Program-made: the position numbers and the translations under genes
Assembly: GCF_014873875.1 (NCBI RefSeq)
Contig: NZ_JADBEM010000001.1
Span: 1,178,001 to 1,242,000 of the forward strand
Length of the DNA: 64,000 bases
Direction: 5' to 3'
Source of the DNA: Actinopolymorpha pittospori
GTDB lineage: Bacteria > Actinomycetota > Actinomycetes > Propionibacteriales > Actinopolymorphaceae
The notes under the pieces: generated by a model
Told to the model about the DNA's origin: nothing
The model's database searches: none
The model's input: the letters and a program-made list of their open reading frames with translations, nothing else
In this document: in pieces, positions 36,462-44,543 of the stretch
Numbering within the stretch: the first letter of the stretch is position 1
Layout: the number at the start of each line of letters is the position of its first letter

Positions 36462-37632
36462 GTGTTGCGTGATTCTGGTCGTGTTATTTTGCGTTGTTGT
36501 CGACGAGTTTCTTGATGTTGGTCTGGACGAGGCGGACCTTGGCGAGGATCTCTTCGCTGGTGGCGGTCCAGGTGAACGGCTTCGCGTCGACGTTCCAGGT
36601 GTCGATGTAGTCCTTGATCTGCCTGATCAGCACGTTCACCGAGGTGAAGGTGCCGCGGCGGATCGCCTGGCGGGTCAGGATCCCGAACCACGTCTCGATC
36701 TGGTTGATCCAGCTCGATCCGACCGGGGTGAAGTGGAACCTGACGTGCGGATTCTCCTCCAGCCAGGCCTCCACCTCCGGCGTGGTGTGAGTGGACAGGT
36801 TGTCCAACACGACATGGACCTCTTTGCCCGCGTGGGGTTTGACGGCCTTCTTCAAGAAGGCCAGGAAGTTCACCCCGTCCCGGGTCGGCGTGGCCTCCCC
36901 GACGACCTGGCCGGTGCCCACATCCAGGGCAGCGAACAGGTTCGTGACACCGTGCCGCACATAGTCGTGGGTGCGTTTCTCGGTCACGCCGAAGTCCAAC
37001 GGCAGCAACGGCTGGGTCCGGTCCAACGCCTGGATCTGAGTCTTCTCATCGATGGAGAGCACCACCGCCCCACCGGGCGGGTCCAGATACAAGCCGACCA
37101 CATCGGAGACCTTGTCCGCGAACGCGGGATCCTTGGACAGCTTGAACGTGCCATGTCGGTGCGGTGCGAGGCCTTCCTCCCGCCACACCCGAGCTACGTA
37201 GCTCCACGACACGCAGATCCCCTCGGTCCGCTTCAGATACCCAGCCAGACCACGACAAGACCAGTGCGACAGCCCCGTCCCAGCCGGCGGAGAAGTCCTG
37301 GTCAACGCCACCACCCGAGCCCGCACCCGCGGTGGAACCTGCACCCGCGGCGCAGCCCGATCCCGATCGTCCAACCCGGCCACACCATGCTCGGCGTAGC
37401 GGCGGACCCACCGATCCACCGTCGGCAACGCCACCCCAGCCAACTCCGCGATGTCCTTACGACGCCGACCCTCCCCATGCCACAACACGATCCGCGCCCG
37501 AGTCGCCAGCACAGCCGACACATCCCGACTGTTCACCAACGCCCGCAACTCAGCGTCCTGCTCCACCGAAAGCTCCACACTCAATCAACGAGCCACGGCC
37601 AGAAAAGTAACGCACCCAGAATCACGCAACAC
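36462..37632 (-). mobile_element. IS630-family insertion sequence (copy 2)
   Basis: 1171 bp with near-perfect terminal inverted repeats starting GTGTTGCGTGATTCTGG and a TA target duplication (36460-36461 and 37633-37634). It contains one minus-strand transposase gene. It is inserted in region 4 of a sigma-factor gene. The cleaner ends than copy 1 suggest a different IS630 subgroup or a younger insertion. Confidence 0.93.
36484..37584 (-). CDS. IS630-family DDE transposase
   Basis: A 366-residue transposase. The N-terminal HTH (RRRKDIAELAGVALPTVDRW) is followed by the catalytic DDE residues in LSIDEKTQ, VLDNLSTH and NQIETWFG. The frame is intact and the inverted repeats lie just outside it, so the element looks functional. 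About half its residues appear shared with the copy at 1442-2545. Confidence 0.93.
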   Translation of the reverse strand: MSVELSVEQDAELRALVNSRDVSAVLATRARIVLWHGEGRRRKDIAELAGVALPTVDRWVRRYAEHGVAGLDDRDRAAPRVQVPPRVRARVVALTRTSPPAGTGLSHWSCRGLAGYLKRTEGICVSWSYVARVWREEGLAPHRHGTFKLSKDPAFADKVSDVVGLYLDPPGGAVVLSIDEKTQIQALDRTQPLLPLDFGVTEKRTHDYVRHGVTNLFAALDVGTGQVVGEATPTRDGVNFLAFLKKAVKPHAGKEVHVVLDNLSTHTTPEVEAWLEENPHVRFHFTPVGSSWINQIETWFGILTRQAIRRGTFTSVNVLIRQIKDYIDTWNVDAKPFTWTATSEEILAKVRLVQTNIKKLVDNNAK

Positions 37633-37634
37633 TA

Positions 37635-38174
37635 GCCGTCCTCGTCCTGCGCGACGTGCTTGGATTCCGCGCGAACGAGGTGGCCGAGATGCTGGACTCG
37701 ACCGTCGAGTCCGTCAACAGCGCCCTCAAACGAGCCCGCGCCGGCCTGCAGCGCCGGCAGCCGACGACCGCGGACCGCGAACCGCCCCCCGCCTCCGACT
37801 CACCCGCCGAGGACGCTGTCGTGGCGAAGTTCGTCAGCGCGTACGAGTCCGCCGACGTCGACGCGCTGGTCGCCCTTCTTACCGACGACGTCTTCATGTC
37901 GATGCCGCCGATGCCCCTTGAGTACGAGGGCCGGGAGGTCGTGGCCCGCTTCTGCGCCAGCATCTTCGGTTCGGGCCGCACATTCGACCTCGTGCCGACG
38001 CGAGCCAACGGCCAGCCGGCGTTCGGGTCCTACCTGCGCGTTCCTACCGGCATCCGCCACGGCACCGGCCTGTTCGTCCTCACGCTCAGCGGCGACCGGA
38101 TCTGCGCCATGACCCGCTTCGAGAACAGCGTGCTCCCGTGGTTTGGGCTACCGCGGTCGCTCCCGAGCCGGTAG
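37635..38174 (+). pseudogene. ECF sigma-70 factor with SnoaL-like tail, 3' part
   Basis: Continues the sigma factor with region 4 (AVLVLRDVLGFRANEVAEML, STVESVNSALKRARAGLQ). A C-terminal SnoaL/NTF2-like domain follows (DAVVAKFVSAYESADVDALV, VFMSMPPMPLEYEGRE, GLFVLTLSGDRICAMTRF), ending at TAG 38172-38174. Actinobacterial ECF sigma factors with such a tail (SigJ/ECF41-like) use it as a built-in regulatory domain in place of an anti-sigma factor. The insertion should remove promoter -35 recognition. Confidence 0.82.
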
Positions 38175-38224
38175 CGGTGACGACGCGGGGCACGGTCATG
38201 CCGGCGGCCCACACTCGGGGGAGG

Positions 38225-38367
38225 CGTGACCGTTCCGGGTTTGTGCTGGAACGTGTTCATCACCGCCCACCCATCCAGCTGGGGGTCGTAGAGATTCTGC
38301 ACACCAAACTGGAGTACCTGCCAGAACGTCCCCGGGTTCTTCTGGTCGACGTAGATGTCACCGAGGC
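38225..38367 (-). repeat. 143-bp copy of the 3' end of the secreted-protein gene at 50899
   Basis: Nearly identical (about 96%) to 50930-51072 and in the same orientation. It encodes LGDIYVDQKNPGTFWQVLQF and the following residues without a start. With its partner it brackets 12.7 kb containing the complete van cluster. It could act as a recombination site for loss or amplification of that segment. Confidence 0.8.
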
Positions 38368-38495
38368 CCACTGTCCGCGCCATGCTCTTGGACATGGTTG
38401 AGGAGTACGCACGCCACACGGGACACGCGGACATCCTGCGTGAGGCAGTGGACGGTCGCGTGGGGGAAGGCGCGCCCGACGACTTCACCGTCTAG
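38366..38495 (+). pseudogene. C-terminal fragment of a DinB/DUF664-family protein
   Basis: Reads TVRAMLLDMVEEYARHTGHA then DILREAVDGRVGE and stops at TAG 38493-38495. This is the typical ending of DinB/DUF664 (mycothiol-dependent enzyme-like) proteins, including the metal-binding His in RHTGHAD. Only the last about 42 codons remain, directly joined to other gene fragments. Confidence 0.65.
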
Positions 38496-38694
38496 CACTC
38501 CCCTCATCTGCCGCTGACCTCGCGTCGCTGGCATCTTGAACGTACGAGCGCCCAAGAGTGCCGCCGGGATGTTGGCCGACCTGTTGGGAGCACCCGCATG
38601 ACCACTACCTCCTCCTCCCGCCCGTCCAAGCTCTAGAGCCCTCTTGGTGCCGGCGCGGCCGCGCTGGCGACCTGCGCGGTGTGTGGGGTCGGCC

Positions 38695-38960
38695 GGGCAC
38701 CTGCCCGCGGCGTTCGCCGCATGGAGGCGTACGTCCCCACCTTCGCCGAACGCCTCCAGGGCACGGTCGCGGCCCACGACTTCGAGGAGTGCGGGGAGGC
38801 GATCCGTACCTGCGTGACCCTCTACCGCGAACTCCGCGACCGCCTCGCACCGGCCGACTTCACCTGCAGAGCCGAGGCGGAGCGGGCCAGCCTCGCCTAT
38901 CTCGAGGAGGTCCTGAGCCGCGGATCCCGCCATACCTCGGGGTACTCCGCCCGTCAGGTA
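38695..38960 (+). pseudogene. 3'-end copy of the nucleotidyltransferase gene
   Basis: Encodes FAERLQGTVAAHDFEECGEA, then TCVTLYRELRDRLAPADFTC and AERASLAYLEEVLSRGS, matching the C-terminus of the gene at 32710-33525. DNA identity is about 90% over 186 bases, and similarity runs past the original stop, which is lost by a one-base deletion. No start or catalytic part remains. It lies just left of the van cluster. Confidence 0.75.
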
Positions 38961-39024
38961 GCAGCGAGCTACCAGTCGAGGGACAGCCCGGCGGCCGGAG
39001 TCACCCGGCCGGCCCGGCGTGCGG

Positions 39025-39687
39025 TCACTGCTGCATCCTCGGATCGTGCGTGGGGTCGGCGTACCTGGGCGGGCAGCCATGATCGATGGCTTGGGGGCGC
39101 AGTTCGTAGTGCCAGGGTTCGTTGTCGTAGATCTGGCACAGCCCGTACGCGGCATCGCGCCTGGACAGCCACGCCGTGGCCTCGGCGGGCCCGAGGTCGA
39201 CCGCGTCCCCGGACACGTGCGGGGAGGTGTCGGGGGTGGCGACCCATCGGGCGGCTTCTACCTCTGAGCCGTACTTGAGGACCGCCTCACGAAGAAGCTG
39301 ATCCTGGTAGTCCGGGGAACGCCAGCCGCTGTTGACGAACAACTCGACCCCGTCGTCCGCGGCGTCAGTCGCGGCTTGTCGGAGGGCACGGAGGAGATCG
39401 GGGTCGAGGTTGGTCACGGCCGGAATCCCGTCCTCGGAGATCGTCACGCCGTCAGGGACGGCGCCACCGGCCTCGCCAAGTGCGGGTTGGCGAGGCCGGT
39501 GACCGTGACGGGTGGGGTCGGGCGATGCGGGCGAGAGGGGCGATGCGGCCGCGGAGGGCGGAGGCGAGGACGCCAGCGATCGGCCGATGAGGACCCCGAC
39601 AGTCGCCGCTGTGAGGAGGAGAAGGGCAACGAGGATGGTCGATCTGGTACGGCGGGTCGCTGATCGCGCCGGCGCATTGGTGAACAT
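39025..39687 (-). CDS. vanY: VanY-type D,D-carboxypeptidase, membrane-anchored copy
   Basis: A 220-residue peptidase that removes the terminal D-Ala from peptidoglycan precursors, helping glycopeptide resistance. A transmembrane anchor lies near residues 20-40 (ILVALLLLTAATVGVLIGRS), then a Pro/Ser linker. The VanY domain has SGWRSPDYQ, the zinc/catalytic motif SPHVSGDAVDLG and EPWHYELRP. ATG 39687 is chosen; an in-frame TTG four codons earlier is part of a leader conserved with vanH and vanY2. It lies downstream of vanX but has its own copy of the van promoter element. Its C-terminal DNA is about 95% identical to vanY2. Confidence 0.9.
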   Translation of the reverse strand: MFTNAPARSATRRTRSTILVALLLLTAATVGVLIGRSLASSPPPSAAASPLSPASPDPTRHGHRPRQPALGEAGGAVPDGVTISEDGIPAVTNLDPDLLRALRQAATDAADDGVELFVNSGWRSPDYQDQLLREAVLKYGSEVEAARWVATPDTSPHVSGDAVDLGPAEATAWLSRRDAAYGLCQIYDNEPWHYELRPQAIDHGCPPRYADPTHDPRMQQ

Positions 39688-39760
39688 GCCTCCAGTCAAG
39701 GCAGCGCGGTGTTGCCAGCACGTATGCGGTTCTCGATACGCGGACGATATGCGTGCGACC
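39688..39760 (-). promoter_or_regulatory. van-type promoter element P1 (before vanY1)
   Basis: Shares with P2 and P3 the sequence CAGTCAAGGC...CGTATG...CGATA(T/C)G...CGATATG. Here CGTATG is at 39721, CGATACG at 39734 and CGATATG at 39745, the last two 11 bp apart. This is the repeat pattern of OmpR/PhoB-type regulators such as VanR. The TTGACTGGAGGC leader directly precedes the vanY1 ATG. Confidence 0.7.
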
Positions 39761-39771
39761 AGCCGTGATCA

Positions 39772-40392
39772 TCAGCACCGGTGACCAGCTGACGGAAAAT
39801 CGAAGTAGGTGTCCGGATAAGGCTCGTCTTTCAGTGTGTAATGCCACCACTCGCAATCGTAGAAGCCGAAACCACAGGCCTCCATGATGGAACGAAGGCA
39901 CTGACGGTTTCCCGCTTCGGCTCGCGCGATTCCTTGTGCCCCATGGCGTGAGACCGAATCCATCAGGTCATGGCCGCCGCCCATGGGAGCGAGTTCACCG
40001 GTGGCCAGGTGATAGAGCGTCAGGTCGACGGTGCTGCCCCGACTGTGTCCTGACTTTGCGGCAACATATCCTCGTTCGAACATCTCGGCTCGGTCGATGT
40101 TCGGATAGTGCCGTAGTTTCGTCCGTCCGTCCTCCGGCTGCTTCGACCAGCGCAGAAAGCAGTCCACGGCGCGTTGGGGGCGGTAGCCGTCCCACAGGAG
40201 CAGGCCGAAGCCGAGGGAGGCGGCCCGTGCTCGCACTCTTTCCAGGGCTACGCACAGGGCCCTGGTGCCGACGATTCGATTGGCCAGGTATCCGTCGACC
40301 GGCTTGCCGGTGAAGTTGTCCCAGGTGGCGTACTTGGCATCCCAGCGGATGCCGGGCACGAGTTCGTCGACGAAGACGAAGTCGTCCTTCAT
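39772..40392 (-). CDS. vanX: VanX D-Ala-D-Ala dipeptidase
   Basis: A 206-residue zinc dipeptidase that hydrolyses D-Ala-D-Ala so that only D-Ala-D-Lac is built into precursors. Conserved elements are GIRWDAKYATWDNFTGKPVD, LLLWDGYRPQRAV, the zinc-binding SGHSRGSTVDLTL (SxHxxGxxxD), and the catalytic Glu with the third zinc His in CEWWHYTL. The start at ATG 40392 overlaps the vanA stop by four bases (ATGA), so it is translated in the vanHAX operon. Length is normal and all catalytic residues are present. Confidence 0.95.
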   Translation of the reverse strand: MKDDFVFVDELVPGIRWDAKYATWDNFTGKPVDGYLANRIVGTRALCVALERVRARAASLGFGLLLWDGYRPQRAVDCFLRWSKQPEDGRTKLRHYPNIDRAEMFERGYVAAKSGHSRGSTVDLTLYHLATGELAPMGGGHDLMDSVSRHGAQGIARAEAGNRQCLRSIMEACGFGFYDCEWWHYTLKDEPYPDTYFDFPSAGHRC

Positions 40393-41429
40393 CGCCCGGT
40401 GCCCGTCAGGGCCAACGCCACCATCCGGTCGATCACGTCGGACAGCGGCAACCCCACGGCGGCCATCATCCTCGGATAACGACTGTAGGAGGTCATCCCC
40501 GGCAGCGTGTTGACCTCGTTGAGTACGACCCTTCCGTCTTCGGTCAGGAACATGTCCACCCGCGCCAGTCCCCGGCAGCCCAGGGCGCGATAGATGGACT
40601 TGGCCGTCTCCCGAACGAGCGCACGTAACTCGGTCGGAATATCCCCGGGAACGATGAAGGTCGCGTTCTCGGATCCGCTTTCGGGATCGTCTTCCTGATG
40701 GATCTTGAAGAAGCCGTGGGACAGAGAGATTCGGTCCACCTCGCCTGTCGCCAGATCCGAATCGTTCCCCAGGACGGCACATCCGACCTCGCTGCCTAGG
40801 ACCGCCTCCTCGATCAACACCTTCGAGTCGAACTGTCGTGCGGTTTCCAGCGCACTCGGCAGTTCTTCCTTCCCGGAGACCTTGCTGACTCCAAAGGATG
40901 ATCCCGAGCGGGCCGGCTTCACGAAGACGGGATAGCTGAGCTGGTCGGCATCGAGGTCTTCGTTCGTCGTGACGGTCCAGAACTTCGGCGTGGCGATTCC
41001 CGCGCTGCCGGCGACGATGTAGGCGAGGGACTTGTCCATGCACACGGCGGAGCTCTGGACATCGCAGCCCACGTAGGGGATGCCGGAGAGCTCGAGCAAA
41101 CCTTGGATCACGCCGTCTTCGCCGAGCTTGCCGTGCAGGACAGGCAAAACGACGTCCAGGCTGATCGTTGCGTACCGGCCCCGCTCCAGCACGAGCAGTC
41201 CGGGGACGCTCCGGTCCGGTGACAGCACAACCGAGCGGGAACGGCCGTCCTCCCAGTCGACGTCGGGGCTGTCGCAGAGCATCCACGCGCCGCTTTTTGT
41301 GATCCCGACGTAGAACGGTTCATACTTGTCGAGATCGAGGTTCTTGGCGACTTCCTGCGCGGATTTGACGGAGATGGGGTGCTCCTCGAAACCGCCCCCG
41401 AATATGATTCCGATCCTCAACCTATCCAT
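40389..41429 (-). CDS. vanA: D-alanine--D-lactate ligase
   Basis: A 346-residue ATP-grasp ligase making D-Ala-D-Lac, the depsipeptide that replaces the vancomycin target. Family motifs are GIIFGGGFEEHPISV, VLPVLHGKLGEDG, KPARSGSSFGVSKV and NEVNTLPGMT. The omega loop reads GFFKIHQEDDP. The His there, in place of the Tyr of Ddl enzymes, is the known marker for D-lactate preference, so this is a VanA/VanB-type ligase and not a housekeeping Ddl or a D-Ser ligase. It overlaps vanH by eight bases and vanX by four. Confidence 0.95.
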   Translation of the reverse strand: MDRLRIGIIFGGGFEEHPISVKSAQEVAKNLDLDKYEPFYVGITKSGAWMLCDSPDVDWEDGRSRSVVLSPDRSVPGLLVLERGRYATISLDVVLPVLHGKLGEDGVIQGLLELSGIPYVGCDVQSSAVCMDKSLAYIVAGSAGIATPKFWTVTTNEDLDADQLSYPVFVKPARSGSSFGVSKVSGKEELPSALETARQFDSKVLIEEAVLGSEVGCAVLGNDSDLATGEVDRISLSHGFFKIHQEDDPESGSENATFIVPGDIPTELRALVRETAKSIYRALGCRGLARVDMFLTEDGRVVLNEVNTLPGMTSYSRYPRMMAAVGLPLSDVIDRMVALALTGTGR

Positions 41430-42462
41430 GCTGACGCCTGCTTTCGAATGTGAGGCAGTTGACGATAGACTTTTCAACGGTGTCGCCCAGTGCGCGGTCC
41501 GTGTAGTAGGCGGTGTGCGGGCTGACAAGCACATTCGGCAGCTCTTGCAGTCGCAGCAACGGCCCGTTTTCGATGGGTCTGTTCCTGCAGTCGGCGTAGA
41601 ATATTCCTTCCTCTCCTTCGAGGACGTCCAACGCCGCACCGCCCAATCTGCCGCACGCCAGTGCTGGAATGAGGGCCTCGGTGTCAAGCAGCGCACCGCG
41701 TCCGGTGTTGATGACGAACGCGCCGCGCTTCATCTGCTCGATACGTCGGCGATCCAGGAGGTGACGTGTTTCCGCGGTGAGCGGCGTATGGAGGGTTACG
41801 ATGTCGCTGCGCTGTAGCAATTCATCGAGAGGAACGTAGTGGGCAGCGGTCTTGGGGCGGATGTCGTACGCGAGTAGCCAGCAACCGAAACCCCGCAGTC
41901 TGTCCATGACCGCCGCGCCGATGCGCCCCGTTCCAATGATCCCGATGGTCAGATCACGGAGTTCTCTCCCGCGTACCTCGTTCAGTCTGTAATCATGCGC
42001 GTCCGCGCGGCGGATCATGGACTTTGCATGTCGCACCGCCATCAGCATCAGCATCAGCGTGTAGTCAGCCACGCTGTCGGGCGAATAGGTGACGTTTTCC
42101 ACTGAGATGCCGACGCTGTCCGCGTAGCCCACGTCGATGTGGTTGTAGCCGATGCTTCTGGTGGAGATGTAGCTGACGCCGACTTGGCTGAGCGCGAGAA
42201 GGGTGGAGTCCGTGACCTGGGTCTTGTGACCCACACTGATGCACCGGTTCCCGAATGCCAGGTCAATATTGACCTCGGAGACCGCCGCCTCGGTGATCTT
42301 CGGCATGACGCCGAGACGAGGTGCCAACTCTCGGAACAGAACGGCCTCGTCCTGCCCGCATCCATAAATGGTGATCCCCAACTTCGGGGCGGCTGAGGAG
42401 GACGCGGACGCCAGCGATCGAGTGCGGCGGGCCGCGGTCAGTGCTGGTTCGCTGTAGGTCAT
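41422..42462 (-). CDS. vanH: D-lactate dehydrogenase VanH
   Basis: A 346-residue NAD(H)-dependent D-2-hydroxyacid dehydrogenase that reduces pyruvate to D-lactate for VanA. Seen are [13 protein letters not shown] at the true domain start, [12 protein letters not shown], the NAD motif [25 protein letters not shown] and the catalytic His in [14 protein letters not shown] 42462 gives an extra about 25-residue N-terminal tail compared with enterococcal VanH. That tail and the leader before it resemble the starts of vanY1 and the murF leader ORF. It is the first gene of vanHAX, directly downstream of P2. Confidence 0.94.
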   Translation of the reverse strand: MTYSEPALTAARRTRSLASASSSAAPKLGITIYGCGQDEAVLFRELAPRLGVMPKITEAAVSEVNIDLAFGNRCISVGHKTQVTDSTLLALSQVGVSYISTRSIGYNHIDVGYADSVGISVENVTYSPDSVADYTLMLMLMAVRHAKSMIRRADAHDYRLNEVRGRELRDLTIGIIGTGRIGAAVMDRLRGFGCWLLAYDIRPKTAAHYVPLDELLQRSDIVTLHTPLTAETRHLLDRRRIEQMKRGAFVINTGRGALLDTEALIPALACGRLGGAALDVLEGEEGIFYADCRNRPIENGPLLRLQELPNVLVSPHTAYYTDRALGDTVEKSIVNCLTFESRRQHG

Positions 42463-42548
42463 GCCCCCAGTCAAGGCAGCGCGGTGTTGCCAGCACGTAT
42501 GCGGTTTTCGATATGCCGACGATATGCCCCGCCGCGTTGGCTGGGGGC
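42463..42548. promoter_or_regulatory. Divergent van promoter element P2 (vanH / murF)
   Basis: CGTATG at 42496, CGATATG at 42509 and CGATATG at 42520, the last two 11 bp apart, as in P1 and P3. The ends mirror each other: CATGCCCCCAGTCAA at the vanH side and TTGGCTGGGGGCATG at the murF side match as inverted repeats in 14 of 15 bases. It probably serves both vanHAX and murF under VanR. Confidence 0.72.
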
Positions 42549-42674
42549 ATGACTCACAGGGAACCAGCCTCCGTCACCCGTTACCTTCTCAGCCTGCTCC
42601 GGATTGCCGTCAGCTCGATCGCGGTCAGCGTCAGCGGCCGGCTGTCGCTGCGCATCCCCGGCGTCCGGGCATGA
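42549..42674 (+). CDS. Leader ORF overlapping murF (41 aa)
   Basis: Starts at ATG 42549 right after TTGGCTGGGGGC, the same leader as vanH and vanY1. The peptide [20 protein letters not shown] continues for 41 residues, hydrophobic in the middle. Its TGA overlaps the murF ATG (ATGA), so it probably couples translation of murF. It may be a relic of the leader duplication and not a functional protein. Confidence 0.45.
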   Translation: MTHREPASVTRYLLSLLRIAVSSIAVSVSGRLSLRIPGVRA

Positions 42675-44014
42675 TCCCGCTCAGCCTCGGCGAGATCGCG
42701 GCGGTCGTCGGCGGGACGGTCGCCGGCGACGGCGCCGTGCTGGTCACCGCGCCGGCCGTACTCGACGGCCGGCAGGCCGAGCCGGGCGGTCTCTTCGTCG
42801 CCTTCGCCGGCGAGCACGTCGACGGCCACGACTACGCCGGTCAGGCGGGCCGGGCTGGTGCGGTGGCCGTGCTCGGCTCCCGGCCCACGCCGCTGCCTAC
42901 CGTCGTCGTCGAGGACACCCAGGCCGCGCTGCAGACGCTCGCTGCCCATGTCGTGGCCCGGCTGCGCGATGGGTTGACCGTCGTCGGGCTGACCGGTTCC
43001 CAGGGCAAGACCAGCACCAAGGACCTCCTCGCGGCCGTGCTGTCGAGCGCCGCGCCGACGATCGCCACGATCGGCTCCCTCAACAACGAGCTCGGCGTGC
43101 CGCTCACCATGCTGCGGGCCACCCCTGACACCCGTTTCCTCGTCCTCGAGATGGGAGCCCGCCGCATCGGCGACATCGCCGCGCTCACCGGCCTGGTCGC
43201 GCCCGACATCGCCGTCGTCCTCAACGTCGGCCAGTCCCACCTCGGCGAGTTCGGGTCGCGCGGGGCCATCGCCAAGGCCAAGGGCGAGCTGGTGCGGGGG
43301 CGGGCACCTGGCGGCACCGCCGTCCTCAACGCCGACGATCCCCGGGTCGTCGCCATGCGCGCACTCACCGACGGCCCGGTGCTGACCTTCGGTCGGGCCG
43401 ACCACGCCGACGTGCGGGTACTCGACCTGGCACTGGACCGGCTCGGCCGGCCGTCCTTCACGCTGCGCACCGCCGACGCCTCGGCGACGGTCGCGCTGCC
43501 ACTCGTGGGCGCCCACCAGGCGCTCAACGCCTCCGCCGCCGCGGCGGCGGGGCTGGCGGTCGGCGTACCCCTCGACGTGAGCGCGGCGGCGCTGGCCACC
43601 GCCGCGTTGTCCAGGTGGCGCTTGGAGCTGCGCGGCCTCGCCGGCGGCGCGACGCTGCTCAACGACTCCTTCAACGCCAATCCCGACTCGACCCGCGCCG
43701 CCCTGGACGCGCTGGCGGCGATCGAGGCCGGTCGTCGCATCGCCGTCCTCGGCGAGATGCTCGAGCTCGGCGACGACAGCGAGGCCGAGCACCGCGCCAT
43801 CGGGGTGTACGCCGCGCGCACGGCCGACCTCATCGTCGCGGTCGGCGAGGCCGCGGCGCCGATCGCCGAGAGCGCGGGCGACCGGGCGGTCGCGCTGGCC
43901 GACAACGACGCGGCCGTCGACTTGCTGCGCCGCACCCTTGCAGCCGGCGATGTCGTACTCGTCAAGGCCTCCCGCGAGGCGCGCCTCGACGAAGTAGCGG
44001 CCGCGCTCGCGTAG
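42671..44014 (+). CDS. murF: UDP-MurNAc-tripeptide--D-alanyl-D-alanine ligase-type enzyme (MurF)
   Basis: A 447-residue Mur ligase that joins a dipeptide (here presumably D-Ala-D-Lac) to UDP-MurNAc-tripeptide. It has the N-terminal UDP-binding domain ([16 protein letters not shown]), the ATP P-loop [17 protein letters not shown] near residue 106, the central-domain residues [15 protein letters not shown] and a C-terminal domain with [15 protein letters not shown] 42671 overlaps the leader ORF stop. A dedicated murF inside a van cluster is known from some glycopeptide producers. It is thought to accept the depsipeptide better than the housekeeping enzyme. Confidence 0.92.
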   Translation: MIPLSLGEIAAVVGGTVAGDGAVLVTAPAVLDGRQAEPGGLFVAFAGEHVDGHDYAGQAGRAGAVAVLGSRPTPLPTVVVEDTQAALQTLAAHVVARLRDGLTVVGLTGSQGKTSTKDLLAAVLSSAAPTIATIGSLNNELGVPLTMLRATPDTRFLVLEMGARRIGDIAALTGLVAPDIAVVLNVGQSHLGEFGSRGAIAKAKGELVRGRAPGGTAVLNADDPRVVAMRALTDGPVLTFGRADHADVRVLDLALDRLGRPSFTLRTADASATVALPLVGAHQALNASAAAAAGLAVGVPLDVSAAALATAALSRWRLELRGLAGGATLLNDSFNANPDSTRAALDALAAIEAGRRIAVLGEMLELGDDSEAEHRAIGVYAARTADLIVAVGEAAAPIAESAGDRAVALADNDAAVDLLRRTLAAGDVVLVKASREARLDEVAAALA

Positions 44015-44033
44015 TTCGGCGGCGGGTCATACC

Positions 44034-44543
44034 TCAACGGGCTGGCAGGAGTTGATCCTGGTGGTCGTCGACGTCGGGTAGGTCTCGCAGGAACCGGGAC
44101 GACCTCCCTGCCTGGTCGATGTATCCGCGGCGCCGGTAGAACTCGTGCGCGTCGAGCCGACGATCCGCACTGGTGACCTCCATGCGGAGGCATCCGCGGG
44201 TGGCGGCGAAGGATTCCGCGGCCGCGACAAGTCGAGAGCCGACACCGCGGCCGCGTGCTCGATCGGAGACCACCAGGGCAACGATCCGGCCCCAGGAGCC
44301 GTCACGTTCGAAGAACGGGCAGACGTGGACGGCGATGACCCCGAGCAGGTTGTCGCCGGCCTCAGCCACATAGGCCGCGCCGGATGGATCCTCGGCCCAG
44401 GACCGGATCCGGTTCGCTGTCACCGCCCGGCCGACTTGTGGATAGCCCAGCTGGTCCAGGAGCTCGTTCACGGCCGAGGCGTCGGCGGGGTGTGCCGGTC
44501 GGATTTTCACGCTCTTCACCCTGTCAGCGTGGTCCGGGTTCAT
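44034..44543 (-). CDS. GNAT-family N-acetyltransferase
   Basis: A 169-residue GNAT enzyme that transfers an acetyl group from acetyl-CoA to an unknown amine. The acetyl-CoA loop is RARGRGVGSRLVAAAE (R/QxxGxG/A), followed by TSADRRLDAHEFYRRRGYI. ATG 44543 overlaps the TGA of the femX-like gene (ATGA), making it the last gene of a vanY2-femX-GNAT operon. The link to glycopeptide resistance is only positional. It could modify a cell-wall precursor or an antibiotic. Confidence 0.85.
   Translation of the reverse strand: MNPDHADRVKSVKIRPAHPADASAVNELLDQLGYPQVGRAVTANRIRSWAEDPSGAAYVAEAGDNLLGVIAVHVCPFFERDGSWGRIVALVVSDRARGRGVGSRLVAAAESFAATRGCLRMEVTSADRRLDAHEFYRRRGYIDQAGRSSRFLRDLPDVDDHQDQLLPAR

Noticed and set aside
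40389..41429. Housekeeping D-Ala-D-Ala ligase (Ddl) as identity of the ATP-grasp gene
   Set aside because: The omega loop carries the His typical of D-Lac ligases and the gene is fused by overlaps into vanHAX.
42581..44193. Two long minus-strand frames opposite murF
   Set aside because: They read through the murF P-loop in antisense and have no family features; murF is the real gene.
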